DNA of 64,000 bases. It comes from JAHQVK01 sp036788295. Lineage in GTDB: Bacteria; Myxococcota; Kuafuiibacteriia; Kuafuiibacteriales; Kuafuiibacteriaceae. Under the pieces are notes generated by a model. The model was not told the DNA's origin. It made no database searches and was given only the letters and a program-made list of their open reading frames with translations. The stretch is from contig DAIQNR010000001.1 in assembly GCA_036788295.1 (NCBI GenBank), forward strand, positions 124,001-188,000. The letters run 5' to 3'. Shown here piece after piece: positions 24,887 through 32,222 of the stretch (its first letter is position 1; each line of letters starts with the position of its first letter). A program made the position numbers and the translations under genes.

Positions 24887-27661
24887 ATGGCTGGTGACCT
24901 TCCCGATGAGGTGCTTGACGCCCTCGCCCGCCGGGGCGCCGCTCCGCTCGAGGCTCTCCCCACCGAGCGCGAGGTTTTCCTCCCGAGCCTCGACGGCAGG
25001 CCGCCCGTCGCCAACCTGTGGCTCGTGCGCACGAGCGAGCAGCTCTGGCTGATCGCCGCCCGCCGGCCCAAAGCCGAGGACCCAAAGGGGCTCGCCCTGG
25101 ACGTGGCGGTCGCGACCGGCGATCCGGCTTCGGTACGGGTGGACCGCTCGCCGCTTCGGACGAGCCTCGTCATCGATGAGGTGCGAGCCGGGGTGCCGGA
25201 GCCGGAGCGGGTCGCGGCCGTGGTCGAGCGGTTTTCGCGGTCGGCCGGGGGGAAGAGCCGCCGGCTCGACGCTCGCCTCGGTGACCCGCTCCCCGGCCCC
25301 GCCGTGCTCGCCCCTGGCGCCCCGCCACCGCCGGACGGCTGGCGTTCGGCGGGCGGAGAGCCGGGGGATCCGTGGCTGTTCGTGGCCGCGACGAGCACCG
25401 AGGTCCGCCTTCCCGGCTTCGTCCGAGATGTCGGCTTTCCCATCGGCCTCGCCGTCTCCGAGCGCCGGGTTCGGGCGTTTTTGCTCGGTGGCCCCCCGGG
25501 CGGGGTCGATCTCGAGGGAACGATGGCTTTTGCTCCCCAAATCGGTGGGGGACGACTGGCCGGTCCTAGCCTCCGCGTCGCTGCTCCGCTCGGGGGCGGG
25601 GGGCTCGCCGAGTTGGCGCGGATCGCCGCCCTCTCGCCGGGGCGACGGTGGGCCCACCTCGCCCTGGCCCGGCTCGACGAGGCGCCAGAGGACGCCGCGG
25701 AGGCGATCGAGGCCGCGATCGAGCGCGGACATGAGGCGGAGCTCGGCCTGCCCCTCGCCCTGGTCGCCTCCATCGCCGCCGATCTGCCTCGGGCGGCGGC
25801 CTTTCTCGAGCAAGCCCTCTTGACCGGACCGGAACCCGCCGACGCGGCCGAGTTCGCCCACCGAGTGAAGCGAGCGAGGGGACTGACGCCGGCGCGGGCC
25901 AAAGCCGTGCTGGAGCGCACGAGGCGTCCCCCGGCCGAACCTCCGAGAGGGGCGCCGTGGCCCCCCCGAACCCCGGTCGAGGTCTGGGCGCTCGCCGCGC
26001 ACCGTCCCCTGGGGGCGGCTGCCGCCACCGGTCCGCTCGCTCGCCTCGAAGACCGGAGCCGGTCCCTTCGGCTCACCGCCGCGCTCGTGGACACCCCCCT
26101 GGCGTGGCGGGCCGCGGCCCACGCCGCTCGGCACGCTGGCTCGAGAGCCGAAGCCCTCGCCGCGCTCGGCCGGGCCCAGGACCTCGAGCCCTCGCCCGAC
26201 GACGGGTGGCTTGCCGTGGTCTGGGCCACGGAGCGGGCGCCGCGCTCCGATCGCCCGGTCCCCTGGTGCTCCGAGGTCGAGCGGGCGCTCGAGCTCGACC
26301 CCGAGGCGACGAGCGCGGCAGCCCACGTCGAGCCCGGACCGATGCTCAGCCTCGCGAAGGCCGCTCTCGAACGTGGGCACCCCTCCGCTGGAGCCCTGCT
26401 CGAAGCGGCGGATGCCGCCGATCCAAACGCCGAGCCGGAGCTTCGAGCCGAGCGGGCCGAGGCGCTCTCGGGCGCAGCCCCGGCGCGGTCCGCCCGGATC
26501 CTCCGCCGCGCCGCCAGCTCCTGCGAGCCGCCCGATTCGGCCCGGTGGTGGTTCTCGGCGGCGAAGGGTCACCTCGCCGCCAACGAGACCCAAGCGGCGC
26601 TCGATGCGGTCCGCAACGCCCTTCGGGCGGACCCATTGACAGCAGCCCGTTGGCGGGAAGGGGCGGAGCTTCCCGGGCTCGAATGCGCCCCGGAGGAGCG
26701 GCGGTGGTGGGAGCACGTCGCCGAGGTCCTCGACCCCCGGGACCAAAACCCCGGGGGCCGGGCGCCGCTCGCAGAGCTTGGCCCTGCGGACCTCGATCGG
26801 CTGCACCCGGAAGGTCGAGGCTGGCTGGCCGCGCTCAGAAACCGGGTCCGCGTGCCTCCTCTTCCCCACCGAGACCAGCTCACCCGGGGCCTCGAGCGGC
26901 TCGACAGCCAGCCCACGTCCGCCGTCGTGGCCGAGCTGTGCGCCGCCCTCGGGCTCGAGCCGGTCCCAACCTACATCTACCGGGGCGACGACGCGTTCGG
27001 GGTCGCTGCCTGGCCGACCGAGCCGCCCGTGCTGCTGATTGGCGGGGAGCACCTCGAGCGGGCGAGCCCGCGGTACCTCGAGCCGGCCGCGCTGCGCCAC
27101 GCCCTCGCGGTCGAGATCGCCCACCTCGCCGGCGGTCACCCGGTGCTCGCGCTCGACGACGGGCTGCTCGGGACGAGCCGCTCGGTGTACCAGGTCTTCG
27201 GCCGGTTCGCGGGCACGGCCGAGACCGCCGTCGATCTCATCACGCTCATCCCCGGCCTCGACCAGCTCGCGAAGATCAAGAAAGTCCTCGATCTATCCCG
27301 CAAGCTCTTTGCGGCGAAGTCCGCCGTGGACAAAGCCGGGCACCTCGCTCGCCCGCTGTACGCGCGGTGGGTCGACGAGCCGAAGCTCAAGGGCGTCAGC
27401 CGGGACGGATGGACCGGGACCGCGCTCCTTCTCCGCCTTCAAGCCGACCGGGTCGCGCTGAGGCTCGGAGGCGACCTCGCTGCCGCCGCCACCGCGGTGC
27501 TCGCCACCGGGACCCGGCCGGCAGGGCGGGTCGCGGGCCTGAAGCGCGACGGCCTCGCCGCGCTCCTCTCGAGCTCGGAGCCGGAGCGGCTCGGGGCCGA
27601 CGAGGCGATCCGGCTCACCGCGCTCGTCTCCGACGCCGCCGGATGGGGTTTTGACCGATGA
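24887..27661 (+). CDS. large repeat protein with a degenerate zincin-like segment, function unknown
   Basis: A 924-residue protein that I do not recognise as a named family. It has no signal peptide or clear membrane helix. The middle (about 240-600) is Ala/Arg/Glu-rich and looks like TPR helices (AIEAAIERGHEAELGLPLAL; ALAALGRAQDLEPSPDDGW). The C-terminal third has a more ordered stretch: PTYIYRGDDAFGVAAWP, PPVLLIGGEHL, RHALAVEIAHLAGGHPVL. This resembles the HExxH...H region of M48-type peptidases with the first His lost (VEIAH), so a catalytically dead zincin is one reading. ATG 24887 (MAGDLPDEVLDALARRG) is the start. The divergent SirB1-like gene also carries TPR-like helices, and the pair may be functionally linked. 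Confidence 0.62.
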   Translation: MAGDLPDEVLDALARRGAAPLEALPTEREVFLPSLDGRPPVANLWLVRTSEQLWLIAARRPKAEDPKGLALDVAVATGDPASVRVDRSPLRTSLVIDEVRAGVPEPERVAAVVERFSRSAGGKSRRLDARLGDPLPGPAVLAPGAPPPPDGWRSAGGEPGDPWLFVAATSTEVRLPGFVRDVGFPIGLAVSERRVRAFLLGGPPGGVDLEGTMAFAPQIGGGRLAGPSLRVAAPLGGGGLAELARIAALSPGRRWAHLALARLDEAPEDAAEAIEAAIERGHEAELGLPLALVASIAADLPRAAAFLEQALLTGPEPADAAEFAHRVKRARGLTPARAKAVLERTRRPPAEPPRGAPWPPRTPVEVWALAAHRPLGAAAATGPLARLEDRSRSLRLTAALVDTPLAWRAAAHAARHAGSRAEALAALGRAQDLEPSPDDGWLAVVWATERAPRSDRPVPWCSEVERALELDPEATSAAAHVEPGPMLSLAKAALERGHPSAGALLEAADAADPNAEPELRAERAEALSGAAPARSARILRRAASSCEPPDSARWWFSAAKGHLAANETQAALDAVRNALRADPLTAARWREGAELPGLECAPEERRWWEHVAEVLDPRDQNPGGRAPLAELGPADLDRLHPEGRGWLAALRNRVRVPPLPHRDQLTRGLERLDSQPTSAVVAELCAALGLEPVPTYIYRGDDAFGVAAWPTEPPVLLIGGEHLERASPRYLEPAALRHALAVEIAHLAGGHPVLALDDGLLGTSRSVYQVFGRFAGTAETAVDLITLIPGLDQLAKIKKVLDLSRKLFAAKSAVDKAGHLARPLYARWVDEPKLKGVSRDGWTGTALLLRLQADRVALRLGGDLAAAATAVLATGTRPAGRVAGLKRDGLAALLSSSEPERLGADEAIRLTALVSDAAGWGFDR

Positions 27662-27714
27662 GCGGTTCACGGGAGCGCAAGTTTGTCGGAGGCGGGGGAG
27701 GCGAATCGGTGCTT

Positions 27715-27981
27715 TCAGGTGGGGGGTTTCTCGGTACTCGACAAATGGGCGTTTTGGCCCTCGAGGAGCCGGTACAAGTCCTCGAGCTGGTCTTCGAGGC
27801 TGCGCACCATCGCGATGATCGCCTTTGAATCCGCGGTTCCTAGCGCCCTCTGCAGCTCCTGGCGCTGCAGGTAGAGGTCAGCGAGCTGGGCCTCCATGGA
27901 GCCGTTGATCGGGCGTTCGGCGCTCCCGCGGAAGCCGGAGTTGAGCAAGAGGTCGGTGACGGATTCGGACGGTTTCGGCAT
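27715..27981 (-). CDS. small coiled-coil protein divergent from the HTH-PYP gene
   Basis: An 88-residue protein of unknown function. It begins MPKPSESVTDLLLNSGFRG and has a long amphipathic helix (LADLYLQRQELQRALGT; IIAMVRSLEDQLEDLYRLLE) likely to form a coiled coil, then a polar tail. No Cys, no signal and no membrane segment. The ATG at 27981 has AGGGG eight bases upstream as Shine-Dalgarno. That site lies in the 10-bp space shared with the divergent HTH-PYP gene starting at 27992. The tight back-to-back arrangement suggests joint regulation, with each promoter lying in or near the other gene. It may be a target or partner of the regulator; this is inference. Confidence 0.66.
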   Translation of the reverse strand: MPKPSESVTDLLLNSGFRGSAERPINGSMEAQLADLYLQRQELQRALGTADSKAIIAMVRSLEDQLEDLYRLLEGQNAHLSSTEKPPT

Positions 27982-27991
27982 AAGGACCCCT

Positions 27992-28537
27992 GTGAACCAT
28001 GTGAAGACGGCGGACCGGCTCCTCACGACCCGCGAGGCGGCAGAGTTGCTCGGCGTGGGCCCCACGACCGTGAAACGCTGGTGCGACGAAGGCAAGCTCC
28101 CTGCGCTGAAGACAGCCGGAGGCCACCGTCGATACCGGGAGGCCGACGTGCTCGCGATGCGCCACCGTGGAGAAACCCACGACGGGCTGCCAGCCCGGCT
28201 CCCGCTCCTGACCCGTGCCGAGCTCGACGGGCTCGATGTCGGGGTCATCGAGGTCGATGACAGCGGCTGCGTTCTGTTCTATTCTCGGCGAGAAGCAGAG
28301 TTCTCCGGAATGAGCCCAGAGCGCGTCGTCGGAAAGAACTTCTTCACCGACGTCGCCCCTTGCACCAACAACCGCATCATCTATCAGCCGTTTCGAGAAG
28401 GGGTCGCCCGTGGCCAGCTCGATCTCACCATCGAGTATACATTTTCCCTCAAGATGTCGCCGACGAACGTCCAAATCCACATGTACCGAGACGCCGCGAC
28501 CAAGAGAAACTGGATCCTGATCGACCCCGAGAACTGA
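27992..28537 (+). CDS. MerR/excisionase-type HTH fused to a photoactive yellow protein (PYP)-like domain
   Basis: A 181-residue, soluble, two-domain protein. Residues 10-57 form a MerR/excisionase (BldC-like) winged HTH: LLTTREAAELLGVGPTTVKR, then the wing GGHRRYREADVLAMR. Residues 78-179 align without gaps to PYP with an offset of 55. Tyr97, Glu101 and Cys124 match PYP Tyr42, Glu46 and the chromophore-binding Cys69. VGKNFFTDVAPCT matches PYP almost exactly, and Tyr94, Phe96, Met100 and Trp119 are also kept. Thr50 is Ser and Arg52 is Met. The family binds p-coumarate through the Cys and responds to blue light, so a light- or ligand-responsive transcription factor is inferred. GTG 27992 is preferred (AAGGA six bases upstream); GTG 28001 is an alternative. 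Tyrosine ammonia-lyase and coumarate ligase genes are not in the window. Confidence 0.85.
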   Translation: MNHVKTADRLLTTREAAELLGVGPTTVKRWCDEGKLPALKTAGGHRRYREADVLAMRHRGETHDGLPARLPLLTRAELDGLDVGVIEVDDSGCVLFYSRREAEFSGMSPERVVGKNFFTDVAPCTNNRIIYQPFREGVARGQLDLTIEYTFSLKMSPTNVQIHMYRDAATKRNWILIDPEN

Positions 28538-28553
28538 GCGGCCGCGGCCGCTC
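28536..28553. other. 18-bp perfect GC palindrome at the end of the HTH-PYP gene
   Basis: GAGCGGCCGCGGCCGCTC equals its own reverse complement and overlaps the last bases of the HTH-PYP stop codon. It lies between two convergent genes and could act as a bidirectional hairpin, but there is no U-tract, so terminator function is uncertain. Confidence 0.4.
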
Positions 28554-28591
28554 CAAGGTCCCGCGGCCATTCGGCCCGTCGGCGCAGCGGA

Positions 28592-29848
28592 TCACAGCTC
28601 GAGCCGGCCCCAGTCCGCGTCGCGCTCACCCACCTCCCGGTCGAATTCGACCGGCCGGCACCCCGGCCGCCCCGGCGCCGGGCCGAGGCGGACCCGGTAG
28701 CGCCCGTAGAGCAGGTCGGGAAACACCAAGCGCTCGCCGGACTCGGCCCGTGGCGCTCTGGCGACCCGGGTCCCGTTCGCGCTCAGCTCCACCTCGATCC
28801 CGCCCGCTTCGCAGCCGGGGCTGACCACGGCGACCGTCGCCGTGGCCGCGCCGACCGGCTCGAGCGACAAACGCACGGTCTCGTCGCCCTCGGGCATCAC
28901 GAACCGCTGCCGCCCCAAGAACCGATGCTCGCCCTCACCGGTCACCGTGACCTCGAGGTTTCGGCCAGCCCGAAACCGAGCCGGCCGAAACACCACCGGT
29001 CGGGGGGCGGCGCAAGGCAGCCGAGCCGTCACCGGCGGGCTCCCGTCCGGCCGGAGCCCGCCTTCGGCCTCCGCGAGGCCCTGGACCGACACGCCCACCC
29101 GCTCGACGGCTACGTCCGGGTCGTCGCACGCGTCGAGCGGCGTCCCGCCCGGCGCCAGAAAGTTCCAGTCGAGCAGAACCTGCCCGCCAACCGGCGCCAG
29201 CACCGCCGTGTACCGATTCGCGCCTCGCTCCAGCACCCGCTGGCTGGTGCGGGTGTAGACCGGGAACGACTGCTCGGACAGCGCCCGAACGTCGACGATG
29301 TGGGGAGCGGAGACGAAGGGACGGTCGAGGCGGACCGGGCCGTCGCTGCACCGGTACCGGCCCACCGCCGGCGTTCCCCCGCCCACCGTGGCCACCGAGA
29401 CCTCTACCTCGGCGACCTCGACCGAGCACGGGTCGAGCCCCCGATCCCCAAAGTTCCAGTCGAGCTCGAAGAACGCGACCTCGGGGCGAAGCGCGAGGTC
29501 CACGACGCCCGGAGCCTCGACCGACGTAGAGCCGGCGAAGAGCAGCGCGTCCTCGTCGCTCTCGAGCGTCCCTCGGGCCTCGAGGAGCAGCCGATGCTCG
29601 CCCGGGGCGGCTTGAAGCGACAGCGGCCCGCACGGCGCCCGCACGGGGAAGCCCGCCCGAGGAAAGCCCCGCTCCGGGTCTTCGAGGCGGGCAACCAGGG
29701 CCTCCACCCACGGCGCCTCGTCGCACGTTCGCTCCGCGTCCCCGAGCGAGAACCGGACGTCCACCGCGATCTCGTCCTCGAGCAGCGGACCGTCCTCCCC
29801 GCAGCCCGGACCGAGGAGCAGAAGCAGGGCCGCCGAGCGCACGAACAC
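28592..29848 (-). CDS. predicted lipoprotein with a duplicated WNF/Cys domain, function unknown
   Basis: A 418-residue predicted lipoprotein. The GTG at 29848 (MFVRSAALLLLLGPGCGED) gives a signal with lipobox-like GPGC; upstream in-frame codons look unlike coding sequence. The mature protein is beta-rich and contains two similar segments, FFELDWNFGDRGLDPC ... VEVSV and VLLDWNFLAPGGTPLDAC ... VGVSV. Each has a WNF motif, a Cys and a conserved hydrophobic strand, which suggests an internal domain duplication. Further Cys residues (RYRCSDG, RLPCAAP, SPGCEAG, RPGCRPV) are probably paired in the periplasm or at the surface. No family is recognised. It is convergent with the HTH-PYP gene. Confidence 0.6.
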   Translation of the reverse strand: MFVRSAALLLLLGPGCGEDGPLLEDEIAVDVRFSLGDAERTCDEAPWVEALVARLEDPERGFPRAGFPVRAPCGPLSLQAAPGEHRLLLEARGTLESDEDALLFAGSTSVEAPGVVDLALRPEVAFFELDWNFGDRGLDPCSVEVAEVEVSVATVGGGTPAVGRYRCSDGPVRLDRPFVSAPHIVDVRALSEQSFPVYTRTSQRVLERGANRYTAVLAPVGGQVLLDWNFLAPGGTPLDACDDPDVAVERVGVSVQGLAEAEGGLRPDGSPPVTARLPCAAPRPVVFRPARFRAGRNLEVTVTGEGEHRFLGRQRFVMPEGDETVRLSLEPVGAATATVAVVSPGCEAGGIEVELSANGTRVARAPRAESGERLVFPDLLYGRYRVRLGPAPGRPGCRPVEFDREVGERDADWGRLEL

Positions 29849-30009
29849 TCCAGCTCGGTAGCCCGTCCCGCCCGTGCCCCATGGCCCTCTGATGCACCCC
29901 CAGCGCCCCACCCGACCGTCATGCAGCAGCCGGGCCGACCCGGGCAACCGCGCACCGGCGGCGGTTCCGCCGGTTGTTCGTTCGAGGCCCCCGTGCTACC
30001 GCCCCTCCG

Positions 30010-30774
30010 ATGTCTGGGGCCCACCAAGAGGTCGTGCACGTGGTGCTCACCACCCTGCGGTCGCTGGCCCAGCAGCCGGCCGCCGAGGCCGCGGCGCCGG
30101 CGGCCGACCTCGATCTTTGGGCCACCATCACCCACTCCGGTCCGATCGGGTTTGCCGCCTTCGCGCTGCTGGTCCTGTTCTCGGTCGTCAGCTGGGGGAT
30201 CATCGCCCACAAGGCCTGGTACCTCCAGCGAGCCTCCCGCAGCTCCGAGCGGTTCCTGGCCGCGTTCTGGGAAGCAAAGCGGCTCGACCAGATCTACCAG
30301 CAGTCCGAGCAGTACTCCTTTTCGCCGATCTGCCAGGTGTTCCGCTCCGGCTACGTGGAGCTCGCGCGGCTGAAGAAGAAGAGCGGGGACGGGGAAGAGG
30401 GGCTCGGCGGCGGCATCGAGAACGTCGAGCGGGCGCTGCGCCGAAGCCAAAACGCGGAGGTGACCGCGCTCGAGAGCCTCACCCCATTTCTCGCCACCGT
30501 CGGCAGCACCTCCCCGTTCATCGGCCTTTTCGGGACGGTCTGGGGCATCATGAAGGCGTTTCAGGACATCGGACGCATGGGATCGGCCAACCTCGCCACC
30601 GTAGCCCCCGGAATCTCGGAGGCGCTGATCGCGACCGCGGCCGGGCTCGCCGCCGCCATCCCGGCGGTGATCGCCTACAACTATTTCCTTTCGAAGATCC
30701 GCGTGCTCGAGACCGAGATGGACGCCTTCGGCTCCGACTTTCTCAACATCGTGAAGCGCCACTTCTTCCGCTGA
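30010..30774 (+). CDS. tolQ: Tol-Pal proton channel subunit TolQ
   Basis: A 254-residue MotA/TolQ/ExbB-family inner-membrane protein. TolQ and TolR use the proton-motive force to drive TolA and keep the outer membrane attached during constriction. The start ATG 30010 (MSGAHQEVVHV) precedes one N-terminal helix (FAAFALLVLFSVVSWGIIAH). The conserved two-helix core is TVGSTSPFIGLFGTVWGIM and ALIATAAGLAAAIPAVIAYN. It heads the operon tolQ, tolR, tolA/tonB-like, tolB, pal, with tolR starting 7 bp downstream. ExbB would be the alternative, but the downstream tolB and pal decide for TolQ. Confidence 0.93.
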   Translation: MSGAHQEVVHVVLTTLRSLAQQPAAEAAAPAADLDLWATITHSGPIGFAAFALLVLFSVVSWGIIAHKAWYLQRASRSSERFLAAFWEAKRLDQIYQQSEQYSFSPICQVFRSGYVELARLKKKSGDGEEGLGGGIENVERALRRSQNAEVTALESLTPFLATVGSTSPFIGLFGTVWGIMKAFQDIGRMGSANLATVAPGISEALIATAAGLAAAIPAVIAYNYFLSKIRVLETEMDAFGSDFLNIVKRHFFR

Positions 30775-30781
30775 GCCAACC

Positions 30782-31279
30782 ATGGGGATGTCCACCGGCC
30801 GGGGTCCGCGAGGGGCCATGTCCGACATCAACGTCACGCCGCTGGTGGACGTGATGCTCGTGCTGCTCATCATCTTCATGGTGACCGCCCCTCTCATCAC
30901 CCAAGGGGTGCCGGTGGACCTGCCGAAGGCGGCGGCCGAGCCGCTCGAGGGCACCGAGAAGAAGCTGGTCCTGAGCCTGACCAAGGACCGGCGCATCTTC
31001 CTTGGCAAGAACGAAGACAACCCCATCCCGCTCGACGAGCTCGAGGCGAAGCTCGGCGCCAATGCCCGGCTGCAGCGGGAACGCGAGCTCTACCTTCACG
31101 CCGACCGGGCGCTCGATTACGGTTTCGTCGTGGATGTCATGGCCGCAGTGAAGAGGGCTGGGGTCGAGAAGCTCGGCATGGTCACGGACCCGGTTGAGGG
31201 CGCGGCCCGTGGGGGCCGCTCAGGCGCCGAAGGCGGGGGCCGCCCAGCGGCCGAGGGCAAAGCCGGTGGTCGCCGCTGA
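30782..31279 (+). CDS. tolR: Tol-Pal proton channel subunit TolR
   Basis: A 165-residue ExbD/TolR-family protein with one N-terminal transmembrane helix and a periplasmic domain. MSDINVTPLVDVMLVLLIIF contains the Asp (VDVMLVLLIIF) that carries protons in this family. DYGFVVDVMAAVKRAGVEKLG is the typical ExbD/TolR C-terminal strand-helix. The tail after about 135 is Gly/Ala/Arg-rich and overlaps the start of the next gene by 14 bases. Start ATG 30782 or 30788; both precede the same helix. Confidence 0.92.
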   Translation: MGMSTGRGPRGAMSDINVTPLVDVMLVLLIIFMVTAPLITQGVPVDLPKAAAEPLEGTEKKLVLSLTKDRRIFLGKNEDNPIPLDELEAKLGANARLQRERELYLHADRALDYGFVVDVMAAVKRAGVEKLGMVTDPVEGAARGGRSGAEGGGRPAAEGKAGGRR

Positions 31280-32024
31280 GCCGCGGGTCCTGCTGACGCG
31301 AGACCGGGTCCGGTCGGCGAACCGGGGCATGTCGGCCCTGATGGCCGGGTCCCTGGCGCTTCACGCCGCGCTCATCGGGGCCATCGCGGTCGCGTCGGCC
31401 CGCACCCCGAAAGAGGAGACCCGCACCGTCATCCCGGTCGAGCTGGTGACGCTCGGGGCCCCGCGCGATCCGAAGCTGCTGCCTCGAAAGGTCCGCAGCG
31501 CCCCGCCGGCGCCGGCGCCGGCCGCTGCCGCTCCTTCGAAGGACGCGGTGGCGCTCGAGGGCAAGGCCCCGACCCGCTCTCCGCCCACCAAGCGGAGCCC
31601 GCAGCTGTCCGACGCGGCCCAGAAGCTGCTCGAGACCCACTCCGACGCGCGGCTCGAGGAGGCGCTGGGCAAGCTCGAGGCCCCGGAAGGCAGCCCGGAC
31701 GGCTCTCGGTTCGGGACCACCACCGACCCCGCCGCCATCGCCGCCGACGCGTACGAGGCCGAGGTGAAAGGCATCTTGCAGGCAAACTACCGCCTCCCGG
31801 ACACGGTCCCGGTGTCGCAGCGCCGGTTCCTCGAGGCCGAAGTGGCGCTGTACATCGATGCGCGAGGCCGAGTCGCCCGCTTCGAGTTCCTTCGCCGGCA
31901 CGAAAACGCGACGTTCATGAACGCGCTCGAGGCGCTGCTGCGAACGGTCGAGCTCCCCCCGCCGCCGGCCCACTTGGCCAAAACGTACGCGAGCGGCGGT
32001 CTCGCCATTCGCTTCACGCCCTGA
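31266..32024 (+). CDS. TolA/TonB-like energy transducer
   Basis: A 252-residue protein between tolR and tolB. The GTG at 31266 inside the tolR end is the first start that fits. A single N-terminal membrane helix (LMAGSLALHAALIGAIAVAS) is followed by a Pro/Ala linker (PAPAPAAAAPSKDAV) and a TonB/TolA C-terminal domain (YEAEVKGILQANYRLPDTVP; EVALYIDARGRVARFEFLRR; GLAIRFTP). In the Tol system TolA spans the periplasm and contacts Pal and TolB. The linker here is much shorter than in E. coli TolA (421 residues), more like TonB, so TonB-type naming is also possible. Position decides for a TolA role. Confidence 0.82.
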   Translation: MVAAEPRVLLTRDRVRSANRGMSALMAGSLALHAALIGAIAVASARTPKEETRTVIPVELVTLGAPRDPKLLPRKVRSAPPAPAPAAAAPSKDAVALEGKAPTRSPPTKRSPQLSDAAQKLLETHSDARLEEALGKLEAPEGSPDGSRFGTTTDPAAIAADAYEAEVKGILQANYRLPDTVPVSQRRFLEAEVALYIDARGRVARFEFLRRHENATFMNALEALLRTVELPPPPAHLAKTYASGGLAIRFTP

Positions 32025-32222
32025 GGAGCCGATTCGAGCGGGGGAGCGTGGGTGCGCGCACATGGGAAGGCGGCGAAGCCGGTTCGCGTTCACGGGGAGC
32101 CGAGGCCGCCGCTTGACCCATCGGGGCTCCGGTAGGTAGGCCCGGCCCCGTCGGTCGCTCGAGAGGCTCGCCGCCGTCGGACCCGACCACCCGGCCCCTG
32201 GGCCAAAAAGAACGGACCCTCC

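Noticed and set aside
21065..27139. A 2024-residue open frame running through the N gap
   Set aside because: The part above about 23956 is antisense to the 924-aa gene, and reading through N is arbitrary.
28200..28537. Reading the second domain of the HTH protein as an ordinary PAS domain
   Set aside because: The gap-free match to PYP, including VGKNFFTDVAPCT and the Tyr/Glu/Cys triad, is far more specific than general PAS similarity.
32100..32145. A TTGACC sequence before tolB that could be a -35 box
   Set aside because: No acceptable -10 at the right distance; too weak to list as a promoter.
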